Origin: Nocardioides sp. InS609-2
Lineage (GTDB): Bacteria; Actinomycetota; Actinomycetes; Propionibacteriales; Nocardioidaceae
Length of the DNA: 64,000 bases
Direction of reading: 5' to 3'
Assembly (NCBI RefSeq): GCF_023208195.1
Contig: NZ_CP060034.1
Span: forward strand, 3,410,001-3,474,000
The notes beneath the pieces are model-generated. The model made no database searches and was not told the DNA's origin. It worked only from the letters and a program-made list of their open reading frames with translations. Below are positions 49,120 to 55,901 of the stretch, piece after piece. The first letter of the stretch is position 1; every line of letters starts with the position of its first letter. Both the position numbers and the translations under genes were made by a program.

Positions 49120-49851
49120 TCACATGCGGCGCAGGACCGCCGTGACGATGCCGAGGATGCTGGCGTTGGACCCGTCGATGGGGTCGTAGGCGTCGTTGTG
49201 GGGGAGCAGCCAGACGTGGCCGTCCTTGCGCTGGAACGTCTTGACGGTGGCTTCGCCCTCGATCAGCGCGGCCACGATGTCGCCGTTCTCGGCGGTCTGC
49301 TCCTGGCGGATGACGACGAAGTCGCCGTTGCAGATGGCCGCGTCGATCATCGAGTCACCGGCGACCTCGAGCATGAAGAGCGTGCCCTCGCCGACCAGCG
49401 AGCGAGGCAGCGGGAAGACCTCCTCGATGCGCTCGTCGGCGAGAATCGGACCACCGGCGGCGATGCGCCCGACCATCGGGACGTAGGTGGCCGGCGGCAT
49501 CGCGTCGCCAATGTCGGACTCGTCGATCGAGCTCTCCTCGGCCGAGTTGCCGAGCGACCGACGCGCGGCCATCACCTCGGGCAGGAACACCTCTAGGGCC
49601 CTCGGCCGGTTGGGGTCGCGCTTGAGGAAGCCCTTCTCCTCGAGCGTCTTGAGCTGGTGGGCGACGCTGCTCGAACTGGTGAGCCCGACCGCCTCGCCGA
49701 TCTCGCGCATGCTCGGCGGGTAGCCGCGCATCTCGATGGCGTCCTTGATCGTGGCCAGCACGCGCTGCTGGCGGGGGGTCAGACCGGTGGCGTCGGGGGG
49801 CCCGTCGGGCATCTCGAGCACCTTCTTGCCGGTGCCGCTTGTCTTGGCCAT
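49120..49851 (-). CDS. lexA: SOS repressor LexA
   Basis: 243 aa. Winged helix at about 24-80 ([40 protein letters not shown]). The self-cleavage site is Ala132-Gly133 in GRIAAGGPI; catalytic Ser167 lies in AGDSM and Lys204 in EATVKTF. RecA-stimulated cleavage induces the SOS genes. An SOS box lies 72 bp upstream. Confidence 0.97.
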   Translation of the reverse strand: MAKTSGTGKKVLEMPDGPPDATGLTPRQQRVLATIKDAIEMRGYPPSMREIGEAVGLTSSSSVAHQLKTLEEKGFLKRDPNRPRALEVFLPEVMAARRSLGNSAEESSIDESDIGDAMPPATYVPMVGRIAAGGPILADERIEEVFPLPRSLVGEGTLFMLEVAGDSMIDAAICNGDFVVIRQEQTAENGDIVAALIEGEATVKTFQRKDGHVWLLPHNDAYDPIDGSNASILGIVTAVLRRM

Positions 49852-49922
49852 GGGTCCTCCTGGATGTCACGCTGTGGATCGTCTCGCCGGTTGCCTCACC
49901 GTAGACCGATCACGGCATGACT

Positions 49923-49938
49923 TCAAACAAGTGTTCGA
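49923..49938. promoter_or_regulatory. SOS box (LexA site) upstream of lexA
   Basis: TCAAAC-AAGT-GTTCGA matches the actinobacterial consensus TCGAAC-N4-GTTCGA with one change. It lies between the divergent lexA and SDR starts, so LexA autoregulation is expected and the SDR may be affected. Confidence 0.8.
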
Positions 49939-49964
49939 ACGGCGTGTCGTGCCACACTCCCGGC

Positions 49965-50747
49965 ATGGAGACGAGCTGTGTGGTCACCGGAGCCGGTCGC
50001 GGGATCGGCCGGGCGATCGCCGAACAGATGGTTCGTCGCGGTCATCACGTGGTCGTGGCCGACCTCGACGGAGCGGCCGCGACGGCCACCGCGGCCGAGA
50101 TCGGGGCCGCCGAGGGCATCGCGCAGGACGTCCGCGATCCCGAGTCGCACCGGGTCGTCGCCGCGGCAGCCTCGCGCCACGGCGTACTCACCGCGTGGTT
50201 CAACAACGCCGGCGTCGGCGACGACGGCCGGCTCTCCGAGCTGATCGAGGAGCAGGTACGCCGCCTCGTCGAGGTCAACGTCCTCGGCTGCATGTGGGGC
50301 ACTCGCACCGCCCTCGAGGCGTTCGGACCGGGTGGAGGCGACATCGTCAACACCGCCTCGATCGCCGGCCTCGGACCCGTCCCCGGCTACAGCGTGTACG
50401 CCGCCACGAAGGCCGCTGTCGTCTCACTGACCATGTCGTGCGACGCCGAGACCCCACGCGGCGTGCGCGTGCACGCGCTCTGCCCCGACGGGGTGCAGAC
50501 GGCGATGCTCAACGCTCAGAACCCGGACGGCATCGGCTCCCAGCTCGTGCACTCCAGCACGATCCTCACCGTCGACGACGTGGCGCGTGCCGCCGTCGGG
50601 CTGGTCGGCTCGCGCCGCGTCGTACTCGCGGTGCCTGCCTGGCGCGGCGGTCTCGTCCGTGCCAGCACCCTTGCGCCCGGCGTGGCGGCCCACGGTCTCG
50701 GACTGTTCGCCGCGCTCGGTCGCCGGGCGATCGCCAAGCGCCGCTGA
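49965..50747 (+). CDS. Short-chain dehydrogenase/reductase
   Basis: 260 aa. NAD(P) loop TGAGRGIGRAIAE, NNAG (FNNAGVGDDG), catalytic Ser in NTASIAG and YSVYAATKAAV with Tyr/Lys. Substrate not predictable. It is divergent from lexA across the SOS box. Confidence 0.85.
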   Translation: METSCVVTGAGRGIGRAIAEQMVRRGHHVVVADLDGAAATATAAEIGAAEGIAQDVRDPESHRVVAAAASRHGVLTAWFNNAGVGDDGRLSELIEEQVRRLVEVNVLGCMWGTRTALEAFGPGGGDIVNTASIAGLGPVPGYSVYAATKAAVVSLTMSCDAETPRGVRVHALCPDGVQTAMLNAQNPDGIGSQLVHSSTILTVDDVARAAVGLVGSRRVVLAVPAWRGGLVRASTLAPGVAAHGLGLFAALGRRAIAKRR

Positions 50748-50751
50748 GCGT

Positions 50752-50850
50752 TCAGTTCACCAGGGTTGGCCGGGACTCGAGCACGTCGAGCTCCTGGGCC
50801 TCGTCGACCTTGGTGACAGTGCCGTCGACCCGGCCCTGGGGCTCGCTTGA
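50752..50850 (-). pseudogene. C-terminal scrap of an unknown gene
   Basis: The minus strand reads EPQGRVDGTVTKVDEAQELD and ends in LVN and a TGA at 50752-50754. It looks like a natural protein end, but nothing upstream of about 50850 continues it. It marks the left edge of the MarR/SMR island. Confidence 0.4.
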
Positions 50851-50888
50851 CGCGCATTTGGCAGGGCATCGACCTGTGGTACATTATT

Positions 50889-50902
50889 TGCATGCACATG
50901 CA
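50889..50902. promoter_or_regulatory. TGCATG...CATGCA operator upstream of marR
   Basis: TGCATG-CA-CATGCA at 50889-50902, 36 bp before the marR GTG and next to an AT-rich ACATTATTT stretch that may be a -10 region. The same half-sites recur at 51410-51427 upstream of the dsbA-like gene. Confidence 0.7.
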
Positions 50903-50937
50903 GGCAGATCGATTCAAGAACTTCTTGTGGGCGTGAC

Positions 50938-51372
50938 GTGAGCGTCGCGTGGTCCAAGGTGGCCGCATTCGCGTCTGCGGTCGACGCCAGCCTGGACAAG
51001 TGGCTTGCGGACACCCATCGGATCGGGCTGACGGAGTTCCGCGCCCTGACCTTTCTGAGTCAAGCCCGAGATAGGGAGCTCCGGGTCAACGACCTCGCGC
51101 AGCGGGTCGGCCTGAACCAGAGTTCCACGACGCGCCTGGTGAGCCGGCTGGAGGCGAAGGGGTTGGCACGGCGCGATGTCTGCGAGGATGACGGACGCGG
51201 CGTTTACGCAGTCATCACCGATCAAGGCGAGACACTGTTCCGCGAGGTGCGGGGTCCCTACGAGGACCGGTTGCACGAGCTCCTGAGCAAGGCTGCCGTG
51301 CACTTTCCGCAGCTGGACGTGCGCCTACTCGGCCACGCCCTCCGCGAGGTCGAATCCCTGATCACTCCCTGA
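50938..51372 (+). CDS. MarR-family transcriptional regulator
   Basis: 144 aa from GTG. Winged helix (LTEFRALTFLSQARDRELRV, then LNQSSTTRLVSRLEAKGLAR) and wing DDGRGVYAVITDQGE. A matching palindrome lies both upstream of this gene and upstream of the following operon, so it probably controls both. Confidence 0.88.
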   Translation: MSVAWSKVAAFASAVDASLDKWLADTHRIGLTEFRALTFLSQARDRELRVNDLAQRVGLNQSSTTRLVSRLEAKGLARRDVCEDDGRGVYAVITDQGETLFREVRGPYEDRLHELLSKAAVHFPQLDVRLLGHALREVESLITP

Positions 51373-51409
51373 ACGAGAGTCATTGCGGCAATCCCAAAGC
51401 ATGCCTAGG

Positions 51410-51427
51410 TGCATGTGTGTACATGCA
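51410..51427. promoter_or_regulatory. Second TGCATG...CATGCA operator, upstream of the dsbA-like operon
   Basis: TGCATGT-GTGT-ACATGCA, perfect 7-bp arms, 25 bp before the ATG at 51453. Half-sites equal those at 50889-50902. Confidence 0.75.
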
Positions 51428-51452
51428 GAGAAAGATCCAGCGAGAGGAGCCC

Positions 51453-52067
51453 ATGGTCATGAGCACGAAAGTTGAAGTGTTCGTGGACTACGTCTGCCCG
51501 TTCTGCTTCCTGGTCGAGGACGCTGTGGCGCAACTCGAGCGGGATCGCGATGTGGAGATCGAGATCCGCCCGTTCGAGCTGCGACCGGACCCGGTACCCA
51601 CACTGAGGGCGGAGGACGACTATCTGCCTCGCATCTGGCGCCGCTCGGTCTATCCGATGGCCCGGCGGATCGGGGTGGACATCGCGTTGCCGACGATGTC
51701 TCCGCAACCCCGGACCGCGAAGGCGTTCGCCGTGCTGCAGCTGGCACAGGAGCAGGGACTGGCGCGCGAGTACTCGACCGCGATGTTCCGCGCCTTCTTC
51801 CAGCAGGACCGCAACATCGGCGAGGACGATGTAGTCATCGGCGTCGCCGCGTCCTCCGGGCTCGACCGGTCGCAGGTGGAGCAGGCCCTTGTCAGCCAGG
51901 AGCGGCGCGATCGCCAGCTCGTTCACCAGCGGCACGCGGTCGAGACGGTGGGGGTCACTGCCGTGCCCAGTTTCCGGGTGAACGGCCGGCTGATTTCCGG
52001 AGTTCTGGATGCCGACCGGCTGAAGCGCGCCACCGACGAGGCCACCGGCTCGGAGCAGGCATCGTGA
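51453..52067 (+). CDS. DsbA/FrnE-family thioredoxin-fold protein
   Basis: 204 aa from ATG 51453 with a GAGAGGAG site. The CPFC redox motif is at residues 15-18, with a cis-Pro loop in VTAVPSFRVNG. No signal peptide, so it is cytoplasmic like FrnE. The family includes polyketide-isomerase-like and detoxification oxidoreductases. First gene of a four-gene operon. Confidence 0.87.
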   Translation: MVMSTKVEVFVDYVCPFCFLVEDAVAQLERDRDVEIEIRPFELRPDPVPTLRAEDDYLPRIWRRSVYPMARRIGVDIALPTMSPQPRTAKAFAVLQLAQEQGLAREYSTAMFRAFFQQDRNIGEDDVVIGVAASSGLDRSQVEQALVSQERRDRQLVHQRHAVETVGVTAVPSFRVNGRLISGVLDADRLKRATDEATGSEQAS

Positions 52068-52552
52068 TCGGGACCGAACCCGAGCTGGCCGGGCTGATGG
52101 CCGAGGCGGTCGAGTTCAGCATCCGGCACGTGGCATCCGGTGGCTTGCCCTTCGTCGGCGTCATCTCGGACGACTGCGGAGACCAGAGCGATTTCGGCGT
52201 CAACGAGGTCCACAGGACGGGTGACCCATCCGCGCACGCCGAGATCGTCGCCATGCGACAGGCCATGGAGGACCGCGGCGCACCAGACCTGCGCGGATTG
52301 CGTCTGCTGGCCACCGGCGAACCCTGTGGCCTGTGCTATCGGTTCGCCATGGACCGCGGTATCGAGCGAATCTACGTAGCCGTCGACGCGGACACCGTCG
52401 CAGCCCACGGTTTCGACTACCGCCACAGCTACCCAGCGTTCGGCATCGACCGCTCCCGACCCACCGACCTCGTCCGCCCGCTCCCGGTCGAGCGCGGCCG
52501 GGAACCGTTCGACCTCTTCCATCGAATGAACATGAAAGGAACATCATCATGA
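52064..52552 (+). CDS. CMP/dCMP-type (guanine deaminase-like) zinc deaminase
   Basis: 162 aa from GTG, overlapping the dsbA-like stop. Zinc and catalytic motif SAHAEIVAMRQAM and PCGLC (EPCGLCYRF). The substrate is open: nucleobase, nucleoside or a guanidino-like compound. Coupled to an SMR exporter gene by ATGA overlap, which suggests processing of, or protection against, an exported compound. Confidence 0.85.
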   Translation: MIGTEPELAGLMAEAVEFSIRHVASGGLPFVGVISDDCGDQSDFGVNEVHRTGDPSAHAEIVAMRQAMEDRGAPDLRGLRLLATGEPCGLCYRFAMDRGIERIYVAVDADTVAAHGFDYRHSYPAFGIDRSRPTDLVRPLPVERGREPFDLFHRMNMKGTSS

Positions 52553-52869
52553 GTTGGCTCTACCTAGGCATTGCCACCATCTTCGAAGTCGCCGTCGGCA
52601 TCTTCGCAAGCAAGGCAAATGGCTTCACAAAACTGTCGTGGACAACCGGCACCCTCGTCAGCGGTGCGATCGCCACCTTCTTCCTCGGCCTGGCCCTCTT
52701 GACCTTCGACGTCGGCGTCGGCTACGCGATCTGGACCAGCGTGGCAGGCGTCGGGATCGTCATCGTCAGCGCCCTGTTCCTCGGCCAGCGCCTGTACTGG
52801 AAGCAGGCCCTCGGCATCGCCGTCGTCATCGGCGGTGTCGTCGGACTCCAGCTCAGCGGGGCCGCATAA
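52549..52869 (+). CDS. SMR-family transporter, first subunit of a pair
   Basis: 106 aa, four helices, Glu13 (IATIFEVAVGIFASKANGF) as the essential proton/substrate residue, and the GVGYAIWTSVAGVG signature of helix 3. SMR proteins export cationic compounds or guanidinium. A second SMR gene follows, so a heterodimer is likely. Confidence 0.9.
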   Translation: MSWLYLGIATIFEVAVGIFASKANGFTKLSWTTGTLVSGAIATFFLGLALLTFDVGVGYAIWTSVAGVGIVIVSALFLGQRLYWKQALGIAVVIGGVVGLQLSGAA

Positions 52870-52906
52870 CCGGTCCCTCCCCGACCATCCTGAAAGGACC
52901 CATGTG

Positions 52907-53293
52907 ATGACCACTACCACGAACACCGAAAAGAAGGCCGGCGCCTGGCTGGTCCTGCTGCTGGCCGGCGCATTCGAGATCGGCTACGCGCTCAGCGTGG
53001 CCGGCAGCGAAGGATTCACCATCCTCGGATGGTCGATCTCCGCCTTCGTCTTCTTCCTGCTCACCTTGTTCTGCCTCAGCGTCGCTCTCAAAGCCATCGA
53101 CGTCGGCATCGGCTACGCCGTGTGGGCCGGGATCGGAGCGGTCGGCGCCGCGCTCCTGGGGCCCGTCTTCTTCGACGAGGTCCTGACCCCGGTCCGTGCC
53201 TTCTGGCTAGCCGTCATCATCGGCGGCGTCGTCTGGCTCAAGCTCGCCGACAGCCCCAAGATTCCGCGCACCAAGCACGAGGTCACGAGCTAG
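52907..53293 (+). CDS. SMR-family transporter, second subunit of a pair
   Basis: 128 aa from ATG 52907 (AAAGGA upstream). Extra charged residues extend the N- and C-termini. Key Glu24 (LLAGAFEIGYALSV) and GIGYAVWAGIGAVG are present. Paired SMRs such as EbrAB or YkkCD act as antiparallel heterodimers. Confidence 0.9.
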   Translation: MTTTTNTEKKAGAWLVLLLAGAFEIGYALSVAGSEGFTILGWSISAFVFFLLTLFCLSVALKAIDVGIGYAVWAGIGAVGAALLGPVFFDEVLTPVRAFWLAVIIGGVVWLKLADSPKIPRTKHEVTS

Positions 53294-53918
53294 GAGGCTC
53301 GACCATCACGAGTAGGGCCGTTGTCCCCGCCCACGGCGCGCGAGGTGCCGCAGTCGCCGCGGGCGGGGCCTTCGCCGCCTTCTACACCTTCTACGCCGCA
53401 GCGACCAGCGTCTTCGCTGGCGCGGTGCCATCGCCTGGGGGTTCGTCTCGCGGCGTTGCCCTTCGGCGGGCACTGGCCCGGTTCGGTGCTCGTTGAGGTC
53501 GGGTTCGGCGTGATCGTCTCGGCAGTGTCGTGTTGGTCAAAGAGCTTGCCTCGGCCGGCCAGGTCGGGTAAGCACTCGGCGTGTATGGCTTCGGGTCAGT
53601 CTGTTCCTCGCTCACCGGGCCTGCCTTCCGCGAGTGGCCGCCGCTGGGCACTTCATCGCGGCCGCACTCATACCGGCTTTCGTGACACGCGCACCCACGG
53701 CGCCAGCGTCGGGGTGGTCCGACCGGCTCGCCAACGCCAGCAGCCCCGGACAGCGGGCAACAAGCAGCGAGTAGGCCGAGGCGGCTGCGCGCCATGCAAG
53801 ACCAACTTCGCGAGACGGCCGATTCCGAACCATCGGTCCGCTGTCAGCCTAGATAGACGCTGGCCGCTCAGCTGCCGTCGCCCGGAGCCTGTGGACAGCC
53901 ACGACGCGGCGACACGCC
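53294..53918. other. Intergenic region without a convincing gene
   Basis: 625 bases. Open frames exist on both strands but their products are Arg/Pro/Ser-rich and match nothing recognisable. A short hydrophobic piece (AFAAFYTFYAAATS, near 53370-53410) may be a gene scrap. It separates the SMR operon from the SOS-controlled LysM gene and probably contains the right edge of the inserted island. Confidence 0.5.
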
Positions 53919-54002
53919 TCGAACATTTGTTCGGGCAGGTGCTTGACCTGTTCGAACACATGCTCTAATGTCGCACACATGTTCGATCGAACGTCTGATC
54001 GA
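53919..54002 (+). promoter_or_regulatory. Three SOS-box-like sites and promoter of the LysM gene
   Basis: TCGAACATTTGTTCGG (53919-53934, one mismatch), TCGAACACATGCTCTA (53952-53967, two mismatches) and TCGAACGTCTGATCGA (53987-54002, one mismatch) match TCGAAC-N4-GTTCGA. A possible promoter, TTGACC (53943) with TCTAAT (53964), has a short 15-bp spacer that includes most of the second box. Confidence 0.8.
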
Positions 54003-54084
54003 CCTACCGAGACTGTCGGTGGTCGCCACTAGACATCGATCAACAACCAACTAGGCAGACCGCCCCCTTCCCCAGGAGGTCCCG

Positions 54085-54474
54085 ATGAGCACCATGACCA
54101 CCACGCCCTACCCCACCTTGACGCTGGCTCCGGTCCGCGACCTGCGCCCCGTGCGTACGACGCCGCAGCCCGCCGCTGCTCAGCTACGCCTCACCCGGCG
54201 TGGCCGGCTCGTCGTGCTCCTCGCGACGCTGGCTGTTGCCCTGGTGATCGGCGTCTTCCTGGGCACCGGCTCCGTGGCGAGCGAGCAGGGCGGCACGCCC
54301 GAGCCGACACGCGTGGTCATGGTGGGCGAGGGCGAGACCCTGTGGGGCATCGCGTCGGAGGCGGCCGGGGACGACAGCACCCGCGAGATGGTCTCGAGGA
54401 TCGAACGGCTCAATGCGCTCGACACCGCGATGGTGACCGCCGGCCAGAAGCTGCGCGTTCCCATCGCAGAATGA
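54085..54474 (+). CDS. LysM-domain membrane protein, SOS-linked division inhibitor candidate (DivS/ChiZ-like)
   Basis: 129 aa from ATG 54085 (CCAGGAGGT upstream). One membrane helix (about 41-60) and a C-terminal LysM domain (about 77-127, VGEGETLWGIASEAAG). Size, topology, SOS boxes and position near lexA and nrdR match Rv2719c (ChiZ) of mycobacteria and DivS of corynebacteria, which stop division after DNA damage. Hydrolase activity is not evident from the sequence. Confidence 0.82.
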   Translation: MSTMTTTPYPTLTLAPVRDLRPVRTTPQPAAAQLRLTRRGRLVVLLATLAVALVIGVFLGTGSVASEQGGTPEPTRVVMVGEGETLWGIASEAAGDDSTREMVSRIERLNALDTAMVTAGQKLRVPIAE

Positions 54475-54490
54475 CTTACAACTGAATATT

Positions 54491-54519
54491 CCACCAGCCG
54501 ACTCGACCCCGGCTGGTGG
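54491..54519 (+). terminator. Hairpin after the LysM gene
   Basis: CCACCAGCCG and CGGCTGGTGG form perfect 10-bp arms with a 9-nt loop, 17 bases after the stop. No T-tract, as is common for terminators in these GC-rich genomes. Confidence 0.65.
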
Positions 54520-54534
54520 GCCGGGGAAGACGGG

Positions 54535-54556
54535 GGGCGGGCCATCTGGCCCGCCC
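54535..54556. terminator. Second hairpin, probably bidirectional terminator
   Basis: GGGCGGGCC-ATCT-GGCCCGCCC, perfect 9-bp arms, between the convergent LysM gene and the minus-strand membrane protein gene. Confidence 0.65.
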
Positions 54557-54599
54557 TTCGCGGCGTCCGGGGCCTGCGGTGGTCGAGCAGAGCCGAGAC

Positions 54600-54965
54600 T
54601 CAGCGCGCTGCGCGCCGACCGCCCGGGATGCGCGGGGGAGCGGGGTGGCCATCGTCGGCCTTGGGCCGCTGCTCCAGCAAGCGCAGCAGCCGGGTGATCA
54701 GAAGCAACCCGATGAACAGGCACGCCACCGCACCCAGCGAGGCCAGGCCGAGCAGCCACCAGCCTGCCGACTGTCCGGAGCGGGCCGAGCTGCCGAAGTC
54801 GATGGCGACATACACCAGATAGCCCCAGGCGACGATGAGCAGCGTGATGCCGATGGCATAGCCGAGGGCGGCCGAGAGGTTGACTCGCGACTGCTTCGCA
54901 GCCCTCCGCGACCCAGCACTCTTCCCCGTCACGAGGACATTGTGACCGATCCGGTCGACGCGCAC
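54600..54965 (-). CDS. Two-helix membrane protein of unknown function
   Basis: 121 aa from GTG 54965; GTG 54932 (VTGKSAGSRRAAKQ) is an equally good start. Basic N-terminus, helices at about 33-55 (GYAIGITLLIVAWGYLVYVA) and 69-92, Pro/Arg-rich tail. No family recognised. Confidence 0.6.
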   Translation of the reverse strand: MRVDRIGHNVLVTGKSAGSRRAAKQSRVNLSAALGYAIGITLLIVAWGYLVYVAIDFGSSARSGQSAGWWLLGLASLGAVACLFIGLLLITRLLRLLEQRPKADDGHPAPPRIPGGRRAAR

Positions 54966-55098
54966 GACACGCCGCTACCAAGGACCGGAAATGAGTAGTC
55001 ATTCGGCCCCTGACCTGCACCTTTGTCGCACCGTCTGGGCCCGTTGGAAAACTTGTCGGGTTCGGCTTGCCAATCCCTGGTGCCGCGACGTACGGTTA

Positions 55099-55145
55099 CC
55101 ACAACATCTAGGACTTACACCGGTGTAGTTATCCACATCTAGTGC
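55099..55145 (+). promoter_or_regulatory. Tandem NrdR boxes upstream of nrdR
   Basis: CCACAACATCTAGGAC (55099-55114) and TATCCACATCTAGTGC (55130-55145) are 31 bp apart, about three helical turns, which is the usual spacing of paired NrdR boxes. A possible promoter is TTGCCA (55067) with TACGGT (55091), 18-bp spacer. Confidence 0.7.
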
Positions 55146-55213
55146 ACAGCTGCCCGGCGTGTGGCCCACAGCACAGCAGTAGTTCATCCACAGGAATCAG
55201 ACCTTCATCCACA
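55129..55213 (+). promoter_or_regulatory. DnaA-box-like sites in the nrdR leader
   Basis: One perfect TTATCCACA (55129-55137), overlapping the second NrdR box, and two TCATCCACA copies (55184-55192, 55205-55213), all in the same orientation. DnaA controls RNR genes in E. coli; a similar role here is inference. Confidence 0.5.
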
Positions 55214-55288
55214 GGCGTTACACCCTACGAAGGGTGCTATTTGTCGCGCCCCGACGATGACTGGCCAGCTACGAGAGGAGGCCGCGAG

Positions 55289-55786
55289 ATGCACTGCCCC
55301 TACTGCCGCACCACCGACACCCGGGTCATCGACTCGCGCGTCTCCGACGACGGCGGCCAGATCCGCCGGCGACGTACCTGCCAGGACTGCGGCAAGCGGT
55401 TCAGCACGGTCGAGCTGATGCAGCTGGTCGTCCTCAAGCGCTCCGGGGCCACCGAGCCGTTCACCCGCGACAAGGCGATCTCCGGGGTCCGGAAGGCCTG
55501 CAAGGGCCGCCCGGTCACCGAGGACCAGCTCGCCTGTCTCGGCCAGGCCGTCGAGGACGCCCTGCGCAGCGACGGCTTCGCCGAGGTCCCGGCCCACGAG
55601 GTGGGCCTGGCGATCCTGGCGCCGTTGCGAGAGCTCGACGAAGTCGCCTACCTCCGCTTCGCCAGCGTCTACCGGGCGTTCGAGTCGGCCGACGACTTCG
55701 AGGACGAGATAGCGATGTTGCGCGCCGAGCGCGCCGTACCAAGCCCGCCGGAGACCGCTGAAGCGGTCCTCGTCGAAACGGGCTGA
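55289..55786 (+). CDS. nrdR: Transcriptional repressor NrdR
   Basis: 165 aa from ATG 55289. Zinc ribbon CPYC...CQDCGKRF (3-6 and 31-38) followed by an ATP-cone domain (about 46-140, [20 protein letters not shown]). dATP/ATP binding controls repression of RNR genes. It lies upstream of nrdJ. Confidence 0.95.
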   Translation: MHCPYCRTTDTRVIDSRVSDDGGQIRRRRTCQDCGKRFSTVELMQLVVLKRSGATEPFTRDKAISGVRKACKGRPVTEDQLACLGQAVEDALRSDGFAEVPAHEVGLAILAPLRELDEVAYLRFASVYRAFESADDFEDEIAMLRAERAVPSPPETAEAVLVETG

Positions 55787-55795
55787 CCACAGACT

Positions 55796-55829
55796 GCCCG
55801 GCACGTAGTGGGGAAGCTGCGTGCCGGGC
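55796..55829 (+). other. Hairpin between nrdR and nrdJ
   Basis: GCCCGGCACG and CGTGCCGGGC, perfect 10-bp arms with a 14-nt loop, ten bases after the nrdR stop. It may terminate nrdR or limit read-through into nrdJ. No cobalamin-riboswitch features were recognised around it. Confidence 0.55.
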
Positions 55830-55901
55830 GTACCACTTCGATGACTGCACGACATGGGTCATCAACTTGAAGATCAACTCACGAGGGATCAAGGGAGAAC
55901 C

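Noticed and set aside
54578..54600. Further GGTCGAGC...GAGAC repeat copy
   Set aside because: Only part of one arm resembles the family and no convincing pairing exists.
55787..55901. Cobalamin riboswitch before the B12-dependent nrdJ
   Set aside because: Only 115 nt, with a single simple hairpin and no B12-box-like sequence.
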